Assembly (NCBI GenBank): GCA_033722555.1 | Contig: JAWVYS010000010.1 | Span: forward strand, 17,532-81,531 | Direction: 5' to 3' | DNA length: 64,000 nt | From: Brumimicrobium sp033722555 | Lineage (GTDB): Bacteria; Bacteroidota; Bacteroidia; Flavobacteriales_D; Crocinitomicaceae | Program-made: the position numbers and the translations under genes | Shown: positions 9,231 through 18,200 of the stretch, one piece after another | How positions within the stretch are numbered: the stretch's first letter is position 1 | Layout of the letters: each line of letters opens with the position of its first letter | The notes under the pieces: generated by a model | Seen by the model: the letters and a program-made list of their open reading frames with translations, nothing else | Database searches by the model: none | What the model was told of the DNA's origin: nothing

Positions 9231-9806
9231 CTACAGAAGTTTACCGATTATTTTCTCTACTTGCGGCACGAGTAAATCGTTTTCGTTGTTGTAAATAATG
9301 TAATCGGTTAGGTTTAATTTTTTACTTTCCTCCCACTGGTTTTTAATGCGGTCGCGAATCTGTTCATCCGTAGATCCATCCCTGCCTTTAAGTCGCTTCA
9401 CCCTGATATTTTCATCTGCAGTAACGAGTATCACTGCGTCAAAATTTTTATAAGCCCCGGTTTCAAAAAGAATTGCGGCTTCATTGAATACAAGCGGGGT
9501 CTTTGCTTTGGCGGCGAATCGGTTAAATTCTTTCCGAACAGCGGGATGAACGATTTGATTGAGCTTCTCTTTAAGTTCCGGATCGCTGAATATGCTTTGA
9601 GCAACATATGCCCGGTTCAGTTCTTCACCCATGTAAGCGTGATCCCCCAAAAGATTCTGAATATCTTTTTTGATAGTGGGGTCATCGGTCATGATCCTTT
9701 TAGCTTCTTTGTCTGAATTGAAAACAGGGAAACCTAGTATGGATAAAATTTTACCAACAGTAGATTTCCCTGTTCCTATTCCACCGGTTAAACCGATCTT
9801 TTTCAT
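9231..9806 (-). CDS. coaE: Dephospho-CoA kinase
   Basis: This 191-residue P-loop kinase opens with GLTGGIGTGKST (Walker A at residues 8-16). It contains DKEAKRIM after the first strand and VHPAVR in the middle, all typical of CoaE. It phosphorylates the ribose 3'-OH of dephospho-CoA, the last step of coenzyme A synthesis, in the cytoplasm. It lies 2 bp after the SiaC-like gene on the same strand, so it is probably the third gene of an operon led by siaB. The link between CoA synthesis and that signalling pair is unexplained. Confidence 0.93.
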   Translation of the reverse strand: MKKIGLTGGIGTGKSTVGKILSILGFPVFNSDKEAKRIMTDDPTIKKDIQNLLGDHAYMGEELNRAYVAQSIFSDPELKEKLNQIVHPAVRKEFNRFAAKAKTPLVFNEAAILFETGAYKNFDAVILVTADENIRVKRLKGRDGSTDEQIRDRIKNQWEESKKLNLTDYIIYNNENDLLVPQVEKIIGKLL

Positions 9807-9808
9807 GC

Positions 9809-10192
9809 TTATATTTCTTCCACCTCTATCATTTTGAATGGCAGACTGATGATGGCCTGGTAATCTTCTCCTGCTTCTTCCATGTCTTCATCATCTTCTT
9901 CGAAATACCAGTTTACAGTTACCTTTGTACCTTTACCGTCAATTGATTCGAGCAGTTTGAATAGGTCCAGGATACATTTGGATGAAGATGTATTGAAATA
10001 CTCCAGCTTTACGTCAAAAACAGTTACCGCCTGAGGAGCCTTACTGTATTCTTCCACCCATTCATTAAGGGGTTTGTAAAATTCAACAGAATTCTCAGGT
10101 ATCGATCTCCCCTTCACTTCCAGAACACCCGTGGTTGCATCAAAATTGATCGTTGGTGTCTTCGGTGACCCTTCCATGTTTAGATTTGCCAT
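9809..10192 (-). CDS. siaC: SiaC family regulatory phosphoprotein (DUF1987)
   Basis: This 127-residue protein matches the SiaC/DUF1987 family. Family hallmarks are TPTINFD near the start, GRSIPENS, the phosphorylation-site region FNTSSSK (Thr68) and the acidic WYFEEDDEDMEE stretch. In Pseudomonas, SiaC is phosphorylated by SiaB on a threonine and, when unphosphorylated, activates the diguanylate cyclase SiaD. Here the kinase-like partner lies 12 bp upstream, but no cyclase or SiaA-like phosphatase is in the window. Function in this organism is inferred only from the family. Confidence 0.85.
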   Translation of the reverse strand: MANLNMEGSPKTPTINFDATTGVLEVKGRSIPENSVEFYKPLNEWVEEYSKAPQAVTVFDVKLEYFNTSSSKCILDLFKLLESIDGKGTKVTVNWYFEEDDEDMEEAGEDYQAIISLPFKMIEVEEI

Positions 10193-10204
10193 AATTTATC
10201 TTGA

Positions 10205-10759
10205 TTAATTTATTTTTACACTTAAACAAAAAAAGTCGTATTTCTTATCTACGCTTAAAAAATTGTATTCCAATTTATTTCCTGACTTTCTTGCTATATC
10301 TATCATTCCCAATCCGGCCGTTCCTTTGTCGCTCAGTTCGCCATCGTTCAAAACGGTTTTGTATAGCTCGCGAAGTTCATCCTTATTCATAGCATTTATA
10401 TCATCGAGCTTTGCCTTGAGATCCTCTGTATTATCTTTCAGGATATAGTTACCGGTCTTAACCTCATAATGATCATCGTTTTTTGAAATCATTAACAGTG
10501 CCGATTTTGAAAACAGAAAATTGATTCCTTCTTCTCCCTCAATATTTTCATTATGATGGTATAAATTCTGAAGGCATTCAACCAATACGTTATAAACCTT
10601 TTTCTTTGTTTTACTTGATTTCTCTACATGATTTAATTTGGATTCCATTATTTGCAGAACGGAAGAAAGCAGTTCGGGGGTAACCACGCCCTTGAAAGAT
10701 AGCATTGTGTGGTCTCTCTCCATGGCTTGGTACAATTCGTAGATGCTCTTTAACGACAT
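10205..10759 (-). CDS. siaB: SiaB family (HATPase-like) protein kinase
   Basis: This 184-residue protein has a GHKL-type ATP-binding fold. The N-box-like ECLQNLYHH lies at residues 61-69 and the G-box KGTAGLGMIDIA at 145-156. This pattern and the adjacent siaC-like gene identify the SiaB/DUF6272 family, which phosphorylates SiaC. It resembles anti-sigma-factor kinases in fold but not in context. It is the first gene of siaB-siaC-coaE, behind a near-perfect promoter at 10795-10824. Confidence 0.8.
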   Translation of the reverse strand: MSLKSIYELYQAMERDHTMLSFKGVVTPELLSSVLQIMESKLNHVEKSSKTKKKVYNVLVECLQNLYHHNENIEGEEGINFLFSKSALLMISKNDDHYEVKTGNYILKDNTEDLKAKLDDINAMNKDELRELYKTVLNDGELSDKGTAGLGMIDIARKSGNKLEYNFLSVDKKYDFFCLSVKIN

Positions 10760-10794
10760 GTAGGTAAGTAACAGAATTTAATACATAATACAGA

Positions 10795-10824
10795 CAAATA
10801 TATCAAAATGTTACAAATGTTCAA
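10795..10824 (-). promoter_or_regulatory. Promoter for siaB-siaC-coaE
   Basis: Read on the minus strand, TTG (10822-10824) is followed by exactly 19 nt and then TATATTTG (10795-10802). This is a full match to the Bacteroidota promoter TTG-N19-TAnnTTTG. The predicted leader before the siaB start at 10759 is about 30 nt. Confidence 0.75.
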
Positions 10825-10948
10825 CCAAATGTATGAAAATCAGTTGAAATTTGTAAGTTAATCCGATCCCGCCGGTGTTTAGAATCAGTTGTTAGCAGTA
10901 TTTGGGTGCCTCGAAACAAGCATTTATTCGAGGATGATTTATTTAAAG

Positions 10949-10965
10949 ATGCAACTTTATTGCAT
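10949..10965 (+). promoter_or_regulatory. 17-bp palindrome, candidate Zur-type operator
   Basis: ATGCAA-CTTTA-TTGCAT is a perfect inverted repeat with 6-bp arms and a 5-bp centre. It covers the TTG -33 element of the promoter for the methyltransferase-ZIP operon, where a bound repressor would block transcription. Because the operon encodes a ZIP metal transporter, a zinc-responsive Fur-family repressor is the likeliest ligand (inference). Confidence 0.5.
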
Positions 10966-10990
10966 TTTATTCGGGGAATGAATAGCTTTG
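10960..10990 (+). promoter_or_regulatory. Promoter for methyltransferase-ZIP operon
   Basis: TTG (10960-10962), 20 nt, then TAGCTTTG (10983-10990) match the Bacteroidota promoter. Transcription should begin near 10996. The TTG at 10988 is therefore part of the promoter and not the gene start. Confidence 0.65.
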
Positions 10991-11008
10991 CACTCTTACA
11001 TTAATTGT

Positions 11009-11752
11009 ATGTCTCAAGAAAAGAAGGTTATGTGGTTTGAAGAGTGGTTTGATACTTCATATTATCATACCCTTTACAAACATCGGGATGAAAAGGAGGC
11101 AGAACTTTTTATTAGCGCTTTGCTCGATGAACTCAAAGTCCCTTCTGGTACGAAATGCCTTGATCTTGCCTGTGGAAAGGGTAGGCATGCGCTCTATCTG
11201 AATAAAAAAGGGCTTGACGTTGTCGGTCTGGACCTTTCTGAAAACAGTATCTCGAAAGCAAAAGAACTGGAGAAGAAAGGCCTTCATTTCGATGTTCACG
11301 ATATGCGCGAAGTATACAAGGACAATGAGTTTGATGTGGTATTTAATCTTTTTACAAGTTTTGGCTATTTCGACTCTTCGAAGGATAATCTTCGCGTTTT
11401 AACGGCTGTTCATAGAATGCTGCGACCGGGTGGAAAGCTGGTGCTTGATTTCATGAATGTCCCTGTGGTACTTAAAAACCTGGTTCCTAAGGAAACTAAA
11501 GAGATTGACGGGATTACTTTTGATATCAGCAGGGAATTTGACGGTACACATATTTTCAAATACATAGGGGTTTTAGATAATAATACCCGTACAGATTTTC
11601 AGGAAAGAGTGCAGGCTCTTTTTTTAGAGGATTTTGAGAATTTACTCAAGCAGTCTGGTTTTGAGATTGCTAAACTTTTCGGTAATTTCATGCTGAATCC
11701 CTTCGATATTAATTCTTCCAGGAGGTTGATAATTATAGCCAATAAAATATGA
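11009..11752 (+). CDS. Class I SAM-dependent methyltransferase
   Basis: This 247-residue protein has the class I fold: motif I LDLACGKGRHA, an acidic end of strand 2 (VGLDLSENSI) and post-motif LRPGGKLVLDFMNV. The ATG at 11009 is chosen because the promoter covers upstream starts. The ATG at 11030 (MWFEEWFDT) is also plausible, since relatives often begin there. The substrate is unknown; small-molecule methylation is likely. Its stop overlaps the start of the ZIP transporter gene (ATGA), so the two are translationally coupled. A palindrome over the promoter suggests metal-responsive control. Confidence 0.8.
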   Translation: MSQEKKVMWFEEWFDTSYYHTLYKHRDEKEAELFISALLDELKVPSGTKCLDLACGKGRHALYLNKKGLDVVGLDLSENSISKAKELEKKGLHFDVHDMREVYKDNEFDVVFNLFTSFGYFDSSKDNLRVLTAVHRMLRPGGKLVLDFMNVPVVLKNLVPKETKEIDGITFDISREFDGTHIFKYIGVLDNNTRTDFQERVQALFLEDFENLLKQSGFEIAKLFGNFMLNPFDINSSRRLIIIANKI

Positions 11753-12525
11753 ATGAATTTTTAGGAGCTGCCTTGCTTGTTGGCGCCGTTTTTTTAGGCG
11801 GTGGAGTAGTAGCTATTTTGGAAAACCTTAACAGGGGTAAACTGATAAAACTTCTTTTGTCCTTGAGCGGAGGGTTTTTGTTGGCCATTGCTTTTATTCA
11901 CTTCATTCCTGAAATTTACGTGCATAACGGAGATACTATTGGTTATTATATTCTCCTTGGTTTTTTGATACAACTCTTTTTGGAATATTTTTCGGGAGGG
12001 GTGGAACACGGACATATTCATGTGAAGAATAAACCGGGAGCTATTCCATGGATGCTCTTTATATCGCTGAGTATACACTCGTTTATTGAAGGGATACCGT
12101 TGGAAGGTCAGTTTCATAACAGTGATTTGCTTAATGACCTCGTAAATGTTCATTCACATGATCACGGCCATCAACACGTTTCCGCGATTTCAGGAGTTAA
12201 AGGGCTTTTTCTGGGGGTTATACTTCATAAAATTCCTGTGGCGATAGCCCTAATGACTCTGTTACTCGCTTCCGGATTCAGAAAATGGAAAGCATGGGCA
12301 ATTCTGACTGCCTTTGCATTCATGGCTCCATTGGGGATACTTTTCGGTCATTTCGGTGTAGCTCATTTGCTCATCGATATGGAGATCATTTTAGCTGTAG
12401 TTGTCGGGATGTTTCTGCACATTTCCACGACAATTATTTTTGAAGCCTCGGAAAACCACCGATTCAATTTCGTTAAACTGATTTCTTTACTAGTCGGTGT
12501 CGTTCTTGCGATTATTACTGTTTAG
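11749..12525 (+). CDS. ZIP family divalent metal transporter
   Basis: This 258-residue integral membrane protein has about eight helices. It carries the ZIP metal-site motifs HSFIEGIPLEG in the fourth helix and LHKIPVAIAL in the fifth. The loop between them is rich in histidine (VHSHDHGHQHVS, about residues 130-141), typical for zinc binding. ZIP proteins move Zn2+ or other divalent cations into the cytoplasm. The gene overlaps the methyltransferase by 4 bp and its end overlaps the convergent GH3 gene by 11 bp. The palindrome at 10949-10965 is a plausible zinc operator. Confidence 0.85.
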   Translation: MNEFLGAALLVGAVFLGGGVVAILENLNRGKLIKLLLSLSGGFLLAIAFIHFIPEIYVHNGDTIGYYILLGFLIQLFLEYFSGGVEHGHIHVKNKPGAIPWMLFISLSIHSFIEGIPLEGQFHNSDLLNDLVNVHSHDHGHQHVSAISGVKGLFLGVILHKIPVAIALMTLLLASGFRKWKAWAILTAFAFMAPLGILFGHFGVAHLLIDMEIILAVVVGMFLHISTTIIFEASENHRFNFVKLISLLVGVVLAIITV

Positions 12526-13672
12526 AATGAAGCAATCCGAGGCATAATTTTGCCCGGATGATTCTTTTTACAGATGCATCTACTTTGGCTTTGAACGCTT
12601 CGTCCCTGTTGTATTTTTCGAGAATTTTAGCATGTGCTTCCTCTGCATCCAGGGGCATAAGTAAAATGTCGCAACCCGCTTCCACTACGAGAAGATCGGC
12701 ATCTTTTACATTTCTTACTCCCCCCATATTCAAGGCATCCGTAACAATGATTCCTTGAAATTTAAGGCTGTCGCGCAATAGTTCTTTCACAATTTTCGGA
12801 GAAGTCGTTGCAGGCATATCTCCGGTATCGTATTGCGGATTATTTTCCACCGCGATATGTGCTATCATCACGCTCATCACACTGTCTTTAATGAGCGGAG
12901 GATAATTTTGAACTTCCTTCATTTCTCCGTTGATATAAACGAGTTTTTTATGCGTGTCACCTTCGACAAACCCATGTCCGGGAAAATGTTTGGCTGTGGC
13001 CATAATCTGGTGATTCTGCATGACTTCAATAAAAGCTGCGGACCACGGGATTACGCTGTCCGGTTCATGTCCGAAACTTCTCCAACCCACGGTGGTATTC
13101 GGTGACATATCTACAACCGGGGCAAAATTGTAATTGATTCCAATAGCGTTAAGTTCCCGGGCAATAATTTCTGCAACTTTTCGCACTTCGGCTTCGGTTT
13201 TTAGCGTATTGGCTTTGGGTACGGTGGCAGTATTCCTGATTTTTCGGTTGATCAGGCTTGGTTCAGCGTCGGCGCTGTAAATGAAAGGAAGATTTTTCAG
13301 AGAATCATTGAGACGATCATATTTTTTTACCCATTGCGAAAACTGCTCTTTCGTTCCGTTAAGTAAAAGCAAGCCGCCTATTTTCCCTTGAGTAACCAGA
13401 TGGTCGATAGTAGCTGCAGACTGTCCGTGTTCTCCAATAGCCGGCATAATCATCTGCGCAATTCTCTCTGAATGCTCAAGCTGACCGAATATACTGTCTA
13501 CAGCACGAGAAAGTTTTTCGTCATCAGAGAAATAATTTTTCAGTTGGAAATCAAGTTCGGTGGAAGCGACTTCAGTTTTGTGATCATCCGCAGCTGATCC
13601 TTTGTCTGAGTTGTCCTGAGCACAGGAAAAGAAAAACGGGCACGTTAAGAAAATTAAAACAATTCTGTTCAT
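12515..13672 (-). CDS. GH3 family glycoside hydrolase lipoprotein (NagZ-like)
   Basis: This 385-residue protein begins with a lipoprotein signal (hydrophobic run ending FFFSCAQD, Cys17). It carries the GH3 N-terminal barrel with the NagZ-type motif KHFPGHGFVEGDTHK and the nucleophile region IVTDALNMGG. Such enzymes remove beta-N-acetylglucosamine from muropeptides or chitin oligosaccharides. Here the enzyme would be membrane-anchored and not cytoplasmic. Only the catalytic barrel is present. It sits 5 bp downstream of the OsmC gene on the same strand, so the two likely share a transcript. Confidence 0.87.
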   Translation of the reverse strand: MNRIVLIFLTCPFFFSCAQDNSDKGSAADDHKTEVASTELDFQLKNYFSDDEKLSRAVDSIFGQLEHSERIAQMIMPAIGEHGQSAATIDHLVTQGKIGGLLLLNGTKEQFSQWVKKYDRLNDSLKNLPFIYSADAEPSLINRKIRNTATVPKANTLKTEAEVRKVAEIIARELNAIGINYNFAPVVDMSPNTTVGWRSFGHEPDSVIPWSAAFIEVMQNHQIMATAKHFPGHGFVEGDTHKKLVYINGEMKEVQNYPPLIKDSVMSVMIAHIAVENNPQYDTGDMPATTSPKIVKELLRDSLKFQGIIVTDALNMGGVRNVKDADLLVVEAGCDILLMPLDAEEAHAKILEKYNRDEAFKAKVDASVKRIIRAKLCLGLLHSKQ

Positions 13673-13677
13673 CAGGA

Positions 13678-14085
13678 TTAATTGTATTTAAATGAGATAT
13701 CTGTTTCTACATCCGTGGAAATGGATTTTGCAACCGGGCAGTTTTTTGCTGCGTTCTCTATTTTTTTTCTGTCCTTTTCTGACCAGTCATTTTCGCTTAG
13801 ATCGAATTTTATCGTGAGTTTTCCGATTCTTCTTGGGTTGTCTTTCATTTCTTTTTCGACCTCTGCTTCACACATTTTAAAATTCAGATCGTGCTTTTCA
13901 CAGTATATGCCGATAATGGTCATCATACAATTGGCATAAGAGGCAGCGAGAAGATCTGTCGGTGAAAAGGCTTCACCTTTACCATTATTATCCTTAGGTG
14001 CATCGGTTTTTATTTTTTCTCCTGATTCCAGATGTTCCGATGAGGTACGAAGATCTCCAAGATAGGAAACTTTAATTTTTGTCAT
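13678..14085 (-). CDS. OsmC family peroxiredoxin-like protein
   Basis: This 135-residue protein carries the OsmC/Ohr layout. SPTDLLAASYANC has a redox cysteine at Cys53, and NCPVAKS has a second at Cys116. The two cysteines normally reduce organic hydroperoxides with lipoylated or thiol partners. It is cytoplasmic. It leads a two-gene unit with the GH3 lipoprotein. The divergent neighbour is lipoyl synthase; lipoylated proteins are known Ohr reductants, though that pairing may be chance here. Confidence 0.87.
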   Translation of the reverse strand: MTKIKVSYLGDLRTSSEHLESGEKIKTDAPKDNNGKGEAFSPTDLLAASYANCMMTIIGIYCEKHDLNFKMCEAEVEKEMKDNPRRIGKLTIKFDLSENDWSEKDRKKIENAAKNCPVAKSISTDVETDISFKYN

Positions 14086-14113
14086 ACTTCTGAATATTGC
14101 TTAAATTTGTGAT

Positions 14114-14121
14114 CAAAATTA
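14114..14121 (-). promoter_or_regulatory. Promoter -7 element before the OsmC gene
   Basis: On the minus strand TAATTTTG matches TAnnTTTG. It lies 28 nt before the start codon at 14085. No good -33 box is seen. Confidence 0.4.
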
Positions 14122-14236
14122 AGGTTTTCGTTTGACATTTAAATGACTTTCCTGCGGTTTCTTTACTGATTGTTCAACCGACGAAGGTCTTTATACGTTT
14201 TAGGATGAAACCAAACGGTTAAGGTACAGAAAATAT

Positions 14237-15118
14237 ATGTCAACATTAATAGAGGATAAGCCGACGAAAATTAAAAAACCCAAATGGTTGCGGGTTAAGT
14301 TGCCAACGGGAGAAAATTACCGTAATGTTCGACGACTGGTTGATGAGCACAAATTGCACACGATTTGCGAAAGTGGAAGTTGTCCGAATATGGGCGAATG
14401 TTGGGGTGAGGGAACTGCAACGTTTATGATTCTCGGAAATATTTGTACACGTTCATGTGGTTTTTGTGCTGTTAAGACAGGTCGCCCGGAGCCTGTGGAT
14501 GAGTTCGAACCCGGAAGAGTCGCTCGATCAGTGAAACTTATGGGTGTAAAACACGCTGTTCTCACCTCGGTAGACAGGGACGATCTCCAGGATGGTGGAG
14601 CGAATATTTGGGCTCAAACGGTTAAAGCGATTAGGCATCAGTCGCCCGGAACTACGTTGGAAACATTGATTCCTGACTTTGCAGGTAAATGGGAAAATCT
14701 CAAGATCGTTACGGACGTTGCGCCGGAGATAGTTTCACATAATCTGGAAACCGTAAGGCGATTGACTAAAGGAGTTCGGATTCAGGCGAAATACGACAGA
14801 AGTCTGGAAGCGCTTTTCCGCATAAAAAAAGCGGGTATGAGAACCAAGTCGGGAATAATGCTTGGGCTTGGAGAAACACATGAAGAAGTTATTGAGACCA
14901 TGGAAGATCTTCGGTCGGTTGGAACGGATATTATTACGTTGGGGCAATATTTGCAACCAACCTCAAGGCATTTGCCTGTGGCCGAATTTATTACACCGGA
15001 AAGGTTTGAAGAATACAAAAAACGAGGACTTGAAATGGGGTTCAAATATGTGGAATCAGGCCCTTTGGTGAGATCTTCTTATCATGCCGAAAAACATATA
15101 TTCGACATGGAGAAATAG
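14237..15118 (+). CDS. lipA: Lipoyl synthase
   Basis: This 293-residue radical SAM enzyme shows both iron-sulfur cluster motifs. The auxiliary cluster uses C44, C49 and C55 (CESGSCPNMGEC). The SAM cluster uses C70, C74 and C77 (CTRSCGFC). The C-terminal GPLVRSSYHAE supplies the conserved RSSY serine ligand. LipA inserts two sulfur atoms into octanoyl groups on lipoyl domains of 2-oxoacid dehydrogenases and the glycine cleavage H protein. Length is typical. It is monocistronic. gcvT of the glycine cleavage system, which depends on lipoate, is also in this window but far away. Confidence 0.96.
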   Translation: MSTLIEDKPTKIKKPKWLRVKLPTGENYRNVRRLVDEHKLHTICESGSCPNMGECWGEGTATFMILGNICTRSCGFCAVKTGRPEPVDEFEPGRVARSVKLMGVKHAVLTSVDRDDLQDGGANIWAQTVKAIRHQSPGTTLETLIPDFAGKWENLKIVTDVAPEIVSHNLETVRRLTKGVRIQAKYDRSLEALFRIKKAGMRTKSGIMLGLGETHEEVIETMEDLRSVGTDIITLGQYLQPTSRHLPVAEFITPERFEEYKKRGLEMGFKYVESGPLVRSSYHAEKHIFDMEK

Positions 15119-15280
15119 ACATGTTAATTTTAGAAAGAAAGTGTTTATAGTGTATACGGAAAGATTTAATACTGACATTAACTTTACAAAATACTGAATT
15201 GGTGTTAATTTTATTTAAAATTTAAATATTTATGATTAAATTGGCGCCTTCAAATTGTTTTCAAATACGAATGAATATAT

Positions 15281-18200
15281 ATGCATATGAAGCGAAATAG
15301 ATTACTTATCGGTGGTGTCGGAGTGGCTGCTATTGCCCTTTCGACTTTCATTTCTCAGTCGTTCAAGAGTGAGGTTCCTGCTAAATATACACAGGACAGG
15401 GGAGGACTGGCTGTTCAAAATGACGCCAATGATTTCAAGGAATGGTTGAAAGGCATGATGATCGACGTTGAGACCGGTGAGGTTATAACTCCAGAGCGTT
15501 TAAACGAGGTTATGATGAATTATCGTGCAAACCAGACGAAGGCTGTAACCGTTGAATGGTTTGAGCAGGGTCCGGATAATATCGGTGGTAGAACAAGGGC
15601 TATTCTTGTAGACCATATCAACGAAAACAGAATTTGGGCAGGTGGTGTTTCAGGAGGTTTGTATGTTTCGAATAACAACGCAAACCAATGGGACAGAGTT
15701 GAGAATTTCCCGGGAGGACAGTTTATTTCTTCTATCGCTCAGGATCAGGGTGGCAATATATATGTTGCCACGGGTTCTCTTGACGAATCATGGAGCGGAA
15801 GCGGACTGTATGTGACGCCAGATTTTGGTGCAACATGGCAGTTAGTTCCTGGAACAGCTTCTGAATCAAGAATTAATAGAGTTGCAGCTACTAAGCACAA
15901 TGCTACGGTTTATTTCACTACGAACACCGGTTTGAAACAGTATACCTTCGGTGGTTCTGTGAGTAATGTTACTGCTTATGGTGGTTCGGGATCTAAAACC
16001 TTGGCTTACTCGATGGATGGAAATGTAATTGTTGTAGCTGCTGCAAATAACAGAACGTGGGTTTCATTAAACTGGGGTCAGACATGGTCAGATGTTTCAG
16101 GGAATGCAGCTGGACAAATTGCGAGTACCGGATTTACCAGAATTGAATATGCCATTTCTAAAAGAAAGTCGGATAACACGTATTCTATTTATGCCGCTAC
16201 GACTTCTTCAAACAATCAAGGGCAGTGGATATCATTGAACAGTGGAGCAACCTGGACCAAACATACTCCTTCTACTCCGGCAGATGATCCGAGTGGCGTT
16301 ATTGATTACAGAAATCAGGGAACATATAATTCTGTTGTGACATTCGATCCTACTGATCCTAAAAGGGTAATTGTAGGTGGTATCGATCTACACGAATGGA
16401 AGCAGGTAATTAATAACCCTCCTGCTGGTGGTTGGAACAGAATATCTTTATGGTTTGCTAATCCTACCTCAAGCTTATATGTTCACGCTGATAATCACGA
16501 ACTGAAGTGGGACAGTCAGAACCGCCTATACATTGGTAACGATGGTGGTATTGGGGTGTCTACGGATCTTGCTCAGACATTCTATCACGCAAACAGAGGA
16601 TATAACGTAACTCAGTTTTATGCAATCGGATATGACAAGCACGGTAGCGTAATAGGAGGTACTCAGGATAATGGAGCACTTTATAACGATCATACAAATG
16701 CAACCTATAAGGAATTTAAGCGTGCTACAGGTGGAGACGGATTTACTTGTGAAATTTCCTTCTTTAACCCTGACGTTATCTTTACGAGTAGTCAGTATAA
16801 CGTAATGTACCGTTCCGGAGATGGTGGTGAAACCTTTAACTCGTTCGTTGCAAATTTACCGGGTTATTCTCCTGTAGGTGACGGAGGAGAACATCCTTTC
16901 CATACTCAGTTCCATTTCGGAGAATACTACGACCTGAATTCAGAAGACTCAGTTATCTTCGTGCCTCAGGCGAGCTATAATACAGGCGATGTTGTTCAGG
17001 TTCCAAGTTTGGCTACCGGAGATACAATAGATTATGTAACTCCTTCAAACATTTATTATGATGACACGCTGTACTACAATCCGGCGTTAACTCAAACAGA
17101 ATATGTGGTAACCGCTTCCAATAATTTTGGTACGGAATACGATCTAGGTATTTTGAATTTCACTCCGTTCCCAACGGCTTCAGGAAATTATCCTCCGCTA
17201 GTAGGAGATAGTTTACTGGTTGAACTTCCTTCAGGAGCTGAAGATACTGTTGTAGTAGGAAGTGTAACTCCCTATGATTATTACATAGGGTCAAACCCTG
17301 ACGGTAAAACTTATGAACTGGGTAGAGATACATTCGCTCTAGGAATAGCATGGGATACACTTACGGTTCAAGATCCATTCCAATCATGGTTTGTTCTAAG
17401 TACTTCTTTAAATGGAGGTGAGTTATGGGGTACAAGAGATGCAGCTAGACTTTCTGTTGCGAATCCAAAATGGGTAAGAATCGCTGAGAATCTTGGGTCG
17501 AGTCAGGTTGATGTTGCATTCAGCAGGGACTTAAATCATATGTTCGTAGCTGCGGGTGGATCTATCTCTAGAATTGACGGTTTAGGTTCGGTTTATACAT
17601 CTGACCCTGATTTTGAGACTAAAACAGATCTGGATGAAGGCGCTACTGCTACTTCGAAAACGATTGTGGCTTCAGGTTCTTTCCTTGGAATTGGAGTGAA
17701 TCCTGCAAACGCTAATGATTTGGTTGCCACTCAAGGATTTAACGGAAATGTATACAGATCTTCGAACGCAGCATCTGCTACTCCGACTATAACTATGGTA
17801 GGTTCCCAAGGTGGTATTGCATTCTACGATGTGATTATTGATCGTGATGATAATGATATTCTTTTTGCTTCGACATTTAATGGTGTAAGTCTTTCTGAAG
17901 ATGGGGGGGCAACGTGGACAGACGTTTCGGATCCTCAGTTTTTCGGAACGCCTTCTTATGAGATCAGACAATCCTGGAGATCTTTCACAGAGGGTAATAG
18001 ACGTCCGGGAGAGATTTATGTTGGAACCTACGGTCGTGGTATCTGGTCATCGAGTTCGTTGCTCAATGTTTCTGAAAATGAAAGCGGACCGTTGGCTGAT
18101 AAGAAGAAAAACAAACCGACTCTTGAGGTTTATCCGAACCCGGCAAGATATAACAGTACGCTTGTAATCGATATCAAGGAGAGCAACAAATTAGAGGTTC

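Noticed and set aside
10988..11008. Upstream TTG start for the methyltransferase
   Set aside because: The TTG is part of the TAGCTTTG promoter element, so it would lie upstream of the transcript start.
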